Assembly: GCA_030037105.1 (NCBI GenBank)
Contig: JASHRY010000307.1
Coordinates: 1-6,039 of the forward strand
Source: Xanthobacteraceae bacterium
Lineage (GTDB): Bacteria > Pseudomonadota > Alphaproteobacteria > Rhizobiales > Xanthobacteraceae
Direction of reading: 5' to 3'
DNA: 6,039 nt
Shown here: piece by piece, positions 1 through 6,039 of the stretch
Position numbering within the stretch: position 1 is the first letter of the stretch
Layout of the letters: the number at the start of each line of letters is the position of its first letter
Translations under genes and position numbers: made by a program
The notes under the pieces: model-generated
Seen by the model: the letters and a program-made list of their open reading frames with translations, nothing else
What the model was told of the DNA's origin: nothing
The model's database searches: none

Positions 1-3000
1 CCGCCGACCTCGACGTTCTGGTGTTCACGCCGGTGGACGGCGTGCCCAACACCGCGGTGACGACGACCTTCACGCTGAGCGACACCAGCAGCGCCTACGC
101 CACCCCCACCACCGACAACACCACCACGGTGACCGACACCGATCCGGCGGTGGCGCCGACGATCAGCTTCATCTTCACGCCCGACGCCGCGACGTTATTT
201 GCATTGGAAAGCAACAACGACGATCTGGCAAACAAGACGCAGATTGGAACATTCACCGGGATCGGGGGCATTGCCGACGACGGCTACTCTTTCACCCTTA
301 TCTACGACGGCACCACTGTCGGTAGCACGGGTAACCCCTTCACCGACAGCTCCGGCACGAATCTGGAAAACCTTTTCACAGGCGCTAACGGCTCGAATGG
401 TTTAACCGGAGCCGCCGGCGGGACCGTCTATCAGATGACGGTCGAGGTCACCAATGGAACGCAGTTGGTCAGTCTGCCTTTCGACGTGGTGGTCGATGCT
501 TCGCACAGCAACACGATAACGCTCACCGGTCCTGGGAGCCTTGGCATTGATCCGTCGACGCCGACCATCGTCTATGGCTTGGGCGGAAGCCACGGCGACA
601 CGATCGACGCCGCCGGCATGACGGCCCCCGTCTGGTTCGTCGGCGGCGAAGGCGCCGATGTCATGACCGGCGGCAGCGGCAGCAATACCTATCTTTATGC
701 CGCGGTCAGCGAATCGCCGGTGAGTGCCCCCGACACGATCACCAATTTCGATTCCGGCGGCGGCACGCTCGGCTCGACGCATGATTTCATCTCGCTCGCC
801 GCGATTAGCGGCATTACCCAAATGGGGACGATTAGCAGCGGGCGCGGCGGCTCCACCATAAGCGCCGACAGCGTTGCATGGATTGTGGGCACCGGCAGTC
901 AGGCTGACGACGTTCTCGTTTACGCGAACAGCGCCTCGACTTCGGAAAATTTGAACAGCAGTTCCGTCCTGGAGATCGTTCTGGTGACGACGAGCAGCAA
1001 CGCCGCCACGGAACTCGCTAATAGTCTCTCCGCCGCAAATTTCATCCTCGCGCCGGACATTACGGTGCCGTCGTCAACGACGGTCGGGGTCGGCCAGGTG
1101 GCGGACATCGCGGGCGTCAGCGTCGCGGATAACGGCTATACCGTGGCCGGCGAGACCTACACGGTCACCCTGACCGATAATAACGGCGTGCTGGCGGTGA
1201 ATACGAATGTATCCGGCGGCGGCACCGTCACCGGCAACAATTCCAATGACCTGACCATCAGCGGCACGTTGAGCGAGGTCAACGCCGATCTCGCGACGCT
1301 GACCGACGCGGACGGCACCGCCGGGTCCGACACCATCACGGTGAACGCGACCTCCAGCCTGGAAGACGCCACCGCCACGCAGACGATCGCGATCGACGCC
1401 TTGGGGTTCAATTTCACATTGGACACCAGTAATTTGAATAAATTGCTTGGCTCCAATGCGCTAAATGAGAGCAACGAAATCGGAACATTCGCCGGGACCG
1501 GCAATTTCCACGACCACTACACTTTCGCCCTAAGCGGCACGACCGCCTTTAGCTTGACTACGGGAGGAACCCTCTCCGTGGCGGGCAGCAATCTCGGCGG
1601 AAGCTCCGGCGGAACAGTTTATCAGTTCAACGTGCAGGTCACAGACACGAGCGAATCGACGAGCGCCACGCTGCCTTTCGACGTGGTGGTCGGCACGTCG
1701 AGCGGCGACACGATAAGCGTCGAATCCGATTTAGCCGCCGATGGTCTCAGCGCATCGACGCCGACCATCGTTTACGGACTGGGTGGCAACGACACGATCG
1801 ACGCCAGCGGCATGACCGGCGACGTCTGGATCGTCGATGGGGCCAGCAACGCCACGACCACGGTGACGCTCGGCACCGGCACCGATACGGTCTATTTCAC
1901 CGCCGGCACCAACACGGTCGATGCGACCGCAAGCACATTGCTCAGCGGCGACAGCCTGACCGGCGCCGGCAACGACACGCTGGCGCTCTCGGGCGGCGGC
2001 ACGATCAACCTCAACTCGCTGGCGGCCTTTAGCGGGTTCTCGACCATCACCGAGGACGACAGCAATACGGCCTTGACGCTGGCAAATAGAGAGACGTTGT
2101 CGGTTACGCTTGGCAACGGCACCGATTCAGTCACGGGCGGAACCGGAACGGGCAGCAATGCGACGGTGACGCTGGGCACCGGCACCGACACGGTATCGTT
2201 CGCGAGCGGCACCAACACGGTGAAGGGCGTCATCGGCACCGGCGCAACGCTGCTCACCAGCGACAGCCTGACCGGCGGATCAGGGACCGACACGCTGGCG
2301 ATTTCCGGCAACAACGGCTCGATCAACCTCGGCAGTCTCGCCACCTTCACCGGCTTTGAAGACATCACCCTGAGTGGCAACAGCGACATGCTGACGCTCA
2401 ACAACAGCAATCTGACGGTAACGGTGACGGGGACGGGCGACAGCGTCATTCTCGGCAGCGGCACCGACACGGTGCACGGCGGCAGCGGCAACACGGTGAC
2501 GCTGGGCACCGGCACCGACACGGTCTCGTTCACCGGCGACACCAACACGGTGAACGCGACCGCAAGCACGTTGCTCCACAACGACAGCCTGACCGGCGCC
2601 GGCAGCGACACGCTGGCGCTCTCGGGCGGCGGCGCGATCAACCTCAACACGCCCAATACCTTCACCGGCTTCTCGACCATCACCGAGGGGGGTAACAGCA
2701 ACTATACGCTGACGATGCGGGTCGGCGAGAGCGGAGAGACGATCAACCTCGGCAGCGGTGACGACACCGTCGCCTTTACGAGCACAAACGAGTCCACTCA
2801 AACGAACCCGGATACGATTACCAACTTCAATGTCACCAATGACAAGATCGATCTTTCGGCGATTACCGGCGCTACGACCTATGGAGGCAATGATACCGGC
2901 AGCAGCATCGCGGCGCATAGTGTTGTTTGGGTTCAAAGCGGCGAGAACACGATCATTTACGTCAACACTAAGGGCAGCTCAGAAAATCTGACTTCTGCGC

Positions 3001-4880
3001 AGATGGAAATTGTCCTGTCGGGAAACTTGACGCTCACCGCAAGTGATTTCGCCCTCGACCCGACCTCCCCCGCCGGCGTCGCCGGCGATCCGATCAACCT
3101 GGCGCTCACCGATCCCGCAAGCGACGTCGCCGGCGAGGTAACAGTGACTATCGCGGGGGTGCTCGCGGGCTGGAGCGTCAGCGGCGGCACCGCCAACGCC
3201 GACGGCACCTGGACGGTCGAGACCGACGATCCGTCCTCGCTGACGGTCACCGCTCCTGCGGATTACGCCGGCGCGGCCGTGCTCAACGTGACCGAGACCT
3301 GGACCAATGCCGACGGCACGACCGGCAGCGCCACCATGGCGGACAACGTCGAGGCCTATGCGCCCGGCAACCCGATCTTCGCGCTTTCCGGCGACGACAC
3401 TTTGACCGGCGCCGGCGGCAACGATCTCTTCGTCTTCGCGCAGCCGATCGGCAACGACACGATCTTCAATTTCAACGCCGCGAGCGACAAGATCGACCTC
3501 ATCGGCTTCGCCAATATCACCGGCTTCAGCGATCTTCAGATAGCCGACGACGCCAACGGGGACGCGGTGATCACCATCGGCGCCGGCGAGACGATCACGC
3601 TGCACGGCATCAGCGCGACCGCGCTCACCGCCGCCGACTTCGTGTTCAACCAGACGCCGGTGGTCGACAATTCCGGCACCATGACGGTGAGCGACGGCGC
3701 GGTGCTGCCGCTCTCCGGCACGATCGATAACACCGGCACCATCGCGCTGAACTCGACCGGCGACCAGACCGAGTTGCAGATCACCGGCGACGGCGTCACG
3801 CTCGAGGGCGGCGGCGAACTCACGTTGTCCGGCAATTCCACGATCGTCGCCGCCGATCCGGCCGCCGTTCTGACCAATGTCGACAACGTCATCTCCGGCG
3901 CCGGTGAGATCGGCTCGGGCGACGGGACCTTGATGCTGGTCAACGAGGCGGACGGCACGATCGAGGCCAACGTTTCCGGCGACACGCTCACGCTCGATAC
4001 CGGCGCCACTATCACCAATGATGGCGTGCTCGAAGCGGCGAACGGCGGCACGCTCACGATCGACGATCCGGTGAACGGCACCGGCAGCGCCGTTATCGCC
4101 GACGGCACGCTCGTCCTCGACGCGGCCGCGAGCGTCAACGTCGTCTTCGACAACGGCGCCGGTTACGGCGAACTTGTGCTCGGCGACGCGGCGGGTTTCT
4201 CCGGGCAGATCTCCGGTTTCGCCGGCACGGCGGCCAACGCGGCGACTTCGGATGAAATCGAGCTAACCGGCGTTTGGACGATCGATTCCGAGCAGAGCAC
4301 CGATGGAAACCTCGCCGTGACTCTGACGGATGGAGGTGAGACTACCACATTGACGTTCGATGACTTCAGCGGAACGTTGCAAATATCAGATAACGGTACC
4401 GACACGTTCATCCTAGATCCGCCGGCGACCAACTCTTCCGATGCGTCGGCGTCGCTCGATGACGACACGGACATCATCGATCCGCCGGCGACTAACTCTT
4501 CCGATGCGTCGGTGTCGCTCGGCAACGACACTTTCATCTTCCATCACGGCTCCGGCGGCGATTCCGACCCGCCGGCCGGCACGCCCGCGTTCGACCACTC
4601 GTTCATGCCCGCCGAGACTCAAGACTGGCTCGGCAGCCATGAGCAGAGTGGCGATGCGTTCGTGAATTTTGCCTATCATGGCGACGTGCCGACGCCGGCC
4701 GGCATGCCCGCATTCAATCATTTATTCACTTCTACTGAAACTCATAATTGGCTCGGCAGCCCTGAGCAGAATGGCGATGCGTTCGCGGATTTTGGCCATC
4801 ACGGCGACCCGCTGATGCCGTCCGTCCTGACCGCCAGTTATCTGCAGGCGCATCTCATGAGCTTGGCGCACCTGCATTGA
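1..4880 (+). CDS. Giant RTX-type, type I-secreted calcium-binding adhesin-like repeat protein (5'-truncated by window edge)
   Basis: This is probably a calcium-binding surface or extracellular adhesin exported by an ABC-type (type I) secretion system; no enzymatic domain is seen. The frame is open from base 3 (residues ADLDVL precede the GTG at 21), so that GTG is internal and the start lies off the window. Residues are counted from that GTG, with the stop at 4878-4880. 1-43: tail of an upstream repeat (TLSDTSSAYATPTTD). 47-344: module A1, cadherin/Ig-like then RTX (GGEGADVMTGGSGSNTYLY) and a serralysin C-terminal-like part (PDTITNF). 345-459: VCBS-like repeat (GETYTVTLTDNNGVL). 461-610: second A module. 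614-925: three RTX-like repeats. 929-1012: rest of the second A module (DTITNF, NDKIDLSAI). 1013-1123: beta-sandwich (GWSVSGGTANADGTW). 1124-1211: RTX (GDDTLTGAGGND) and NDTIFNF/SDKIDL. 1212-1460: beta-helix-like. 1461-1619: His-rich tandem repeats. No cysteine, about six lysines and three arginines are visible, typical of type I substrates. The family call is strong; the adhesin role is inferred, and an S-layer-like role is possible. Confidence 0.88.
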   Translation, partial: ADLDVLVFTPVDGVPNTAVTTTFTLSDTSSAYATPTTDNTTTVTDTDPAVAPTISFIFTPDAATLFALESNNDDLANKTQIGTFTGIGGIADDGYSFTLIYDGTTVGSTGNPFTDSSGTNLENLFTGANGSNGLTGAAGGTVYQMTVEVTNGTQLVSLPFDVVVDASHSNTITLTGPGSLGIDPSTPTIVYGLGGSHGDTIDAAGMTAPVWFVGGEGADVMTGGSGSNTYLYAAVSESPVSAPDTITNFDSGGGTLGSTHDFISLAAISGITQMGTISSGRGGSTISADSVAWIVGTGSQADDVLVYANSASTSENLNSSSVLEIVLVTTSSNAATELANSLSAANFILAPDITVPSSTTVGVGQVADIAGVSVADNGYTVAGETYTVTLTDNNGVLAVNTNVSGGGTVTGNNSNDLTISGTLSEVNADLATLTDADGTAGSDTITVNATSSLEDATATQTIAIDALGFNFTLDTSNLNKLLGSNALNESNEIGTFAGTGNFHDHYTFALSGTTAFSLTTGGTLSVAGSNLGGSSGGTVYQFNVQVTDTSESTSATLPFDVVVGTSSGDTISVESDLAADGLSASTPTIVYGLGGNDTIDASGMTGDVWIVDGASNATTTVTLGTGTDTVYFTAGTNTVDATASTLLSGDSLTGAGNDTLALSGGGTINLNSLAAFSGFSTITEDDSNTALTLANRETLSVTLGNGTDSVTGGTGTGSNATVTLGTGTDTVSFASGTNTVKGVIGTGATLLTSDSLTGGSGTDTLAISGNNGSINLGSLATFTGFEDITLSGNSDMLTLNNSNLTVTVTGTGDSVILGSGTDTVHGGSGNTVTLGTGTDTVSFTGDTNTVNATASTLLHNDSLTGAGSDTLALSGGGAINLNTPNTFTGFSTITEGGNSNYTLTMRVGESGETINLGSGDDTVAFTSTNESTQTNPDTITNFNVTNDKIDLSAITGATTYGGNDTGSSIAAHSVVWVQSGENTIIYVNTKGSSENLTSAQMEIVLSGNLTLTASDFALDPTSPAGVAGDPINLALTDPASDVAGEVTVTIAGVLAGWSVSGGTANADGTWTVETDDPSSLTVTAPADYAGAAVLNVTETWTNADGTTGSATMADNVEAYAPGNPIFALSGDDTLTGAGGNDLFVFAQPIGNDTIFNFNAASDKIDLIGFANITGFSDLQIADDANGDAVITIGAGETITLHGISATALTAADFVFNQTPVVDNSGTMTVSDGAVLPLSGTIDNTGTIALNSTGDQTELQITGDGVTLEGGGELTLSGNSTIVAADPAAVLTNVDNVISGAGEIGSGDGTLMLVNEADGTIEANVSGDTLTLDTGATITNDGVLEAANGGTLTIDDPVNGTGSAVIADGTLVLDAAASVNVVFDNGAGYGELVLGDAAGFSGQISGFAGTAANAATSDEIELTGVWTIDSEQSTDGNLAVTLTDGGETTTLTFDDFSGTLQISDNGTDTFILDPPATNSSDASASLDDDTDIIDPPATNSSDASVSLGNDTFIFHHGSGGDSDPPAGTPAFDHSFMPAETQDWLGSHEQSGDAFVNFAYHGDVPTPAGMPAFNHLFTSTETHNWLGSPEQNGDAFADFGHHGDPLMPSVLTASYLQAHLMSLAHLH
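159..1052 (+). repeat. Protein module A1: contiguous cadherin-like + RTX + M10_C-like copy
   Basis: Residues 47-344 of the adhesin form one continuous module. Landmarks are GTFTG (76-80), GGTVYQ (133-138), LPFDVVV (152-158), STPTIVYGLGG (179-189), DTIDAAGM, VWFVGG, one short RTX beta-roll (209-226), PDTITNF (237-243), and an end containing SVAWIV, SENLNSS, EIVL and LSAANFIL. The same landmarks recur in the same order further on, in the copy that begins at 1401. At the DNA level a 22-base block at 474-495 reappears at 1671-1692, and 555-577 reappears nearly unchanged at 1755-1777. The module is an intragenic duplication, not a mobile element. Confidence 0.75.
1401..3056 (+). repeat. Protein module A2: second A copy, interrupted by the B repeat array
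   Basis: Residues 461-610 repeat the first half of module A1: GTFAGTG, GGTVYQ, LPFDVVV, STPTIVYGLGG, DTIDASGM and VWIVDG. The second half resumes at residue 929 with PDTITNF, NDKIDLSAI, SVVWVQ, SSENLTS, EIVL and LTASDFAL. Between them lie about 315 residues of B repeats, where the A1 copy has only a short beta-roll of about 25 residues. The A2 start (1411-1470) is AT-rich for this gene: 22 G or C in 60 bases, against 45 in 60 at 3181-3240. Confidence 0.72.
1860..2795 (+). repeat. Three tandem RTX-like repeats B1-B3 (101- and 110-residue periods)
   Basis: Each unit opens with TVTLGTGTDTV, starting at 1860, 2163 and 2493 (residues 614, 715 and 825), so the periods are 303 and 330 bases. Each then runs through TNTV, a TLL block, DSLTG, DTLALSGG or DTLAISGN, INL, FSGF or FTGF, and a short degenerate glycine/aspartate roll such as LGSGTDTVHGGSG. 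The glycine-aspartate-rich nonapeptide-like turns suggest a stacked calcium-binding beta-roll or beta-helix. B1 and B3 are unusually alike: 1908-2018 and 2541-2651 match at 100 of 111 bases by my hand alignment. B2 between them is more diverged and carries small insertions. Confidence 0.82.
3390..3653 (+). other. Third RTX/serralysin C-terminal-like segment of the adhesin
   Basis: Residues 1124-1211 open with a recognisable RTX nonapeptide pair, GDDTLTGAGGNDLFVF. They continue through GNDTIFNFNAASDKIDLIGF, then a DDANGDAVITIG strand and an ending ALTAADFVFNQ. This arrangement is typical of the calcium-bound beta-roll followed by the serralysin-type C-terminal segment found in type I secretion substrates. 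It is the third occurrence of the 'NDTI-NF / DKIDL / T(A)ADF' pattern in this protein, and the best-preserved RTX motif in the window. Confidence 0.75.
3654..4400 (+). other. Glycine-rich beta-helix-like domain of the adhesin
   Basis: Residues 1212 to about 1460 consist of short repeated strands: VDNSGTMTVSDGAVLPL, IDNTGTIAL, GGGELTLSGNSTIV, NEADGTIEANVSGDTLTLD, TNDGVLEAANGGTLTIDD and GTGSAVIADGTLVLDAAASV. They end in GELVLGDAAGFSGQISGF and a closing TVTL/TTTLTF strand pair. The spacing of N-x-G-x-I/L-x-A/L units resembles the stalk repeats of filamentous haemagglutinin or autotransporter proteins, which fold as right-handed beta-helices. No enzymatic motif is visible. It probably forms a rigid stalk near the C-terminal end; the fold is inferred from pattern only. 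Confidence 0.6.
4416..4541 (+). repeat. 21-residue (63-bp) tandem duplication in the adhesin tail
   Basis: Two in-frame copies, 4416-4478 and 4479-4541, each begin DPPATNSSDAS and continue with S-L and an acidic D-T end. The first ends DTDII and the second DTFIF. The preceding residues DTFIL (1461-1465) fit the same 21-residue period, so the unit may span about 2.5 copies. The DNA copies differ at only a few bases in their first 45 positions, which implies a recent duplication. NDTFIF resembles the end of an RTX beta-roll. Confidence 0.88.
4572..4817 (+). repeat. 41-residue (123-bp) tandem duplication in the adhesin C-terminus
   Basis: The two copies are 4572-4694 and 4695-4817. Shared landmarks are PAG-PAF-H-F, ET--WLGS-EQ-GDAF and an F--HGD ending. 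Each copy contains one tryptophan and several histidines. I do not recognise the unit as a named domain. After it only 20 residues remain (PSVLTASYLQAHLMSLAHLH), an alanine/leucine/histidine-rich end that probably belongs to the uncleaved C-terminal type I secretion signal. Confidence 0.85.
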
Positions 4881-4893
4881 AACGCGCCTGGCG
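4881..4893. other. 13-bp convergent intergenic gap, no clear terminator
   Basis: The adhesin TGA (4878-4880) and the cyclase TAG (4894-4896, minus strand) face each other across 13 bases. The only symmetry is GCGCC-T-GGCGC at 4884-4894, which runs into the cyclase stop codon. Its one-base centre and the lack of a T-run make it a poor intrinsic terminator. Transcripts from either side would have to overlap the other gene or end by a factor-dependent route. Confidence 0.6.
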
Positions 4894-6039
4894 CTATCCC
4901 GCCATTGCCGGCGATCGATCAATTTCCATCGTCTGACGCGCGGTCTCCCGGCCGCCGGTGTCGACCAGCACGAGCGGCGCCGGCGCGACGCGATTGCGTC
5001 CGTCCGCCTTGGCGCGATAGAGCGCCCGATCCGCGCTCGCCAGGAGTGCCGACAAAGTCCGGCCGGCGTCGCTCGCCATGGCGACCCCGACGCTGACGGT
5101 GGCGTTCGCCATCGGGCCCGGGAAGCGCGTCGCCTCGAACGTGCGGCGCAGCCTTTCCGCCGTGTGCAGTGCCTCCGCCATGGTCGCGTCGACTTGCAGG
5201 CAGGCGAATTCCTCGCCGCCGAGGCGACCGAACAGGTCGCCAGGCCGCATGGACGCGGTGACCAACTCCGCGAAGGCCTTGAGCACGCGATCTCCGGCCT
5301 GATGGCCGGCCGTATCGTTGACCTCCTTGAAGCGGTCGAGATCAAACAGCAGGAGCGCCGCCGGCCGCCGATCGACGACGGTGCGCTCGAGCAGCGGGCC
5401 GCCGAGATCGAAGAAGGCGCGGCGGTTGGCGATCCCGGTCAGCGCATCGGTGAGCGCCGCTTTCCTCTGCTCCAATTCCGCGCGCTCCTTCGACATGGCG
5501 ACGCGCAGGAACGGGATGCAAAAGATGGTGAACAGCATCTCAAAAACCATGATCGAAGCGACCAAGCCATGCGGCCGGCCGGCCGCAAGCGACGCCATCA
5601 CCGTGTCGACGTAAGGTATGCGCGCCAAAAGAAAGCCCGCGTGCGCCACCACGAGAACCAACGTCGGCCAGCGCGAAATCAGCGCCCGGTCGCGGGCATA
5701 CCAAAGTTCCCGCGCACTGAGCAGAGCATAGGCCGCAAGAATGGCGGAGACCAGCATCAGACGGGCCTGCAGGGATGTGGAGAAGCTCTCGAACTGGAAG
5801 GCGACGATCCAGATCGCCGCGCCGGTCGCGGCTAGGAGAATGCGCACAGACCGGCCTTCGAAGCTGCGCGCGCCGCTCCACATCAGGCCATAAGCATAGC
5901 AGAATAGCGCGTTGGCGGCGCACACCTGCCACTGCTCCGGAATGAGTCCGTGTGTCGCCAAAAGCACCGCGCCGAAGGCGCCGAGCAGGTAGCCGGCGCC
6001 CCAGAGCGCAAGCGCTGGCGTGCTGCGGTTCTGCATCCA
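4894..6039 (-). CDS. Membrane-anchored GGDEF diguanylate cyclase (probably 5'-truncated by window edge)
   Basis: The enzyme makes the second messenger c-di-GMP from two GTP at the inner membrane. Residues are numbered from the ATG at 6034-6036. Residues 5-178 hold about six hydrophobic segments (near 8-27, 38-54, 64-81, 91-108, 123-140 and 157-178), an N-terminal membrane sensor of unknown ligand. A short charged linker (SKERAELEQRKAA) follows, then the GGDEF domain at about 193-351. It has TDALTGIANRRAFF (196-209), metal-binding FDLDRFKEVND (231-241), the active-site loop GGEEF (273-277) and ALYRAKADGRNRV (338-350). RPGD at 264-267 sits exactly five residues before GGEEF, as in the product-inhibition I-site. 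All catalytic signatures are present and no EAL domain follows, so it should be an active cyclase. The ATG is preceded in frame by TGG, the frame is open to the edge, and the first membrane segment starts almost at once, so the true start is probably upstream. It converges on the adhesin gene, 13 bp apart. Confidence 0.9.
   Translation of the reverse strand, partial: WMQNRSTPALALWGAGYLLGAFGAVLLATHGLIPEQWQVCAANALFCYAYGLMWSGARSFEGRSVRILLAATGAAIWIVAFQFESFSTSLQARLMLVSAILAAYALLSARELWYARDRALISRWPTLVLVVAHAGFLLARIPYVDTVMASLAAGRPHGLVASIMVFEMLFTIFCIPFLRVAMSKERAELEQRKAALTDALTGIANRRAFFDLGGPLLERTVVDRRPAALLLFDLDRFKEVNDTAGHQAGDRVLKAFAELVTASMRPGDLFGRLGGEEFACLQVDATMAEALHTAERLRRTFEATRFPGPMANATVSVGVAMASDAGRTLSALLASADRALYRAKADGRNRVAPAPLVLVDTGGRETARQTMEIDRSPAMAG

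Noticed and set aside
1892..2701. 269-codon open frame on the minus strand within the B repeats
   Set aside because: It is antisense to the repetitive adhesin. Its valine/serine/proline-rich composition mirrors the threonine/glycine/aspartate codons of the sense strand, and it repeats with the same period. No domain is recognisable.
1860..2795. Repeat array considered as a CRISPR or other DNA-level repeat system
   Set aside because: The periods of 303 and 330 bases keep the reading frame and encode conserved protein motifs. There are no short repeats with unique spacers.
2280..4153. Further minus-strand open frames (2280-2936, 2979-3605, 3536-4153) opposite the adhesin
   Set aside because: They overlap one another and the adhesin, have low-complexity composition and contain no motif. 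Such frames are expected opposite GC-rich codon-biased repeats.
1..4880. Possible protease (serralysin-like) identity because of the M10 C-terminal-like segments
   Set aside because: No HExxHxxGxxH zinc motif occurs in the visible residues. Those segments are shared by many type I secretion substrates.
4884..4894. GCGCC-T-GGCGC palindrome considered as a bidirectional terminator
   Set aside because: The one-base loop cannot form a normal hairpin, only a short stem would remain if the loop opened, and no T-run follows on either side.
4722..5345. 207-codon minus-strand frame overlapping both gene ends
   Set aside because: It is arginine/serine-rich, overlaps the GGDEF coding frame out of phase and crosses into the adhesin tail. 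It is a frame shadow.
5164..5835. 223-codon open frame on the plus strand antisense to the cyclase
   Set aside because: The opposite strand encodes a complete, motif-rich GGDEF protein. This frame is arginine/glutamate/glutamine-rich with no family signature.

Overview
The window carries two protein-coding genes in convergent orientation, and both run off its edges. The GC-rich, strongly codon-biased DNA, the type I secretion (RTX-type) modules and the membrane-anchored GGDEF protein suggest an alphaproteobacterium of the Hyphomicrobiales (Bradyrhizobium, Rhodopseudomonas or Beijerinckiaceae-like). That placement rests on remembered family resemblance, not on a search.

Positions 1-4880 (+) are the C-terminal 1,626 or so residues of a giant repetitive secreted protein. 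The reading frame is open to the left edge, so the true N-terminus lies outside the window. Visible modules, in order: the tail of an upstream repeat; a cadherin/Ig-like plus RTX module (A1); a VCBS-like beta-sandwich repeat; a second copy of the A module (A2), split by three roughly 100-residue RTX-like repeats (B1-B3); a third RTX segment with a serralysin-C-terminal-like ending; a glycine-rich beta-helix-like stretch; and a histidine-rich tail made of a 21-residue and a 41-residue tandem duplication. No cysteine is visible in this part, and there are very few lysines or arginines. This fits a calcium-binding adhesin or S-layer-like protein exported by a type I secretion system.

Positions 4881-4893 are a 13-bp gap between the two stop codons, with no convincing terminator.

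Positions 4894-6039 (-) are a diguanylate cyclase with at least six membrane segments, an intact GGEEF active site and an RxxD inhibitory site. Its N-terminus probably also lies beyond the right edge. In other bacteria c-di-GMP controls the surface retention of giant type I-secreted adhesins, so a functional link between the neighbours is plausible. Their convergent orientation means they do not share a promoter, and the link is only an inference.

No RNA gene, CRISPR array, insertion sequence, promoter or ribosome binding site can be supported. Both 5' ends are outside the window, and no stretch over 300 bases lacks a gene.
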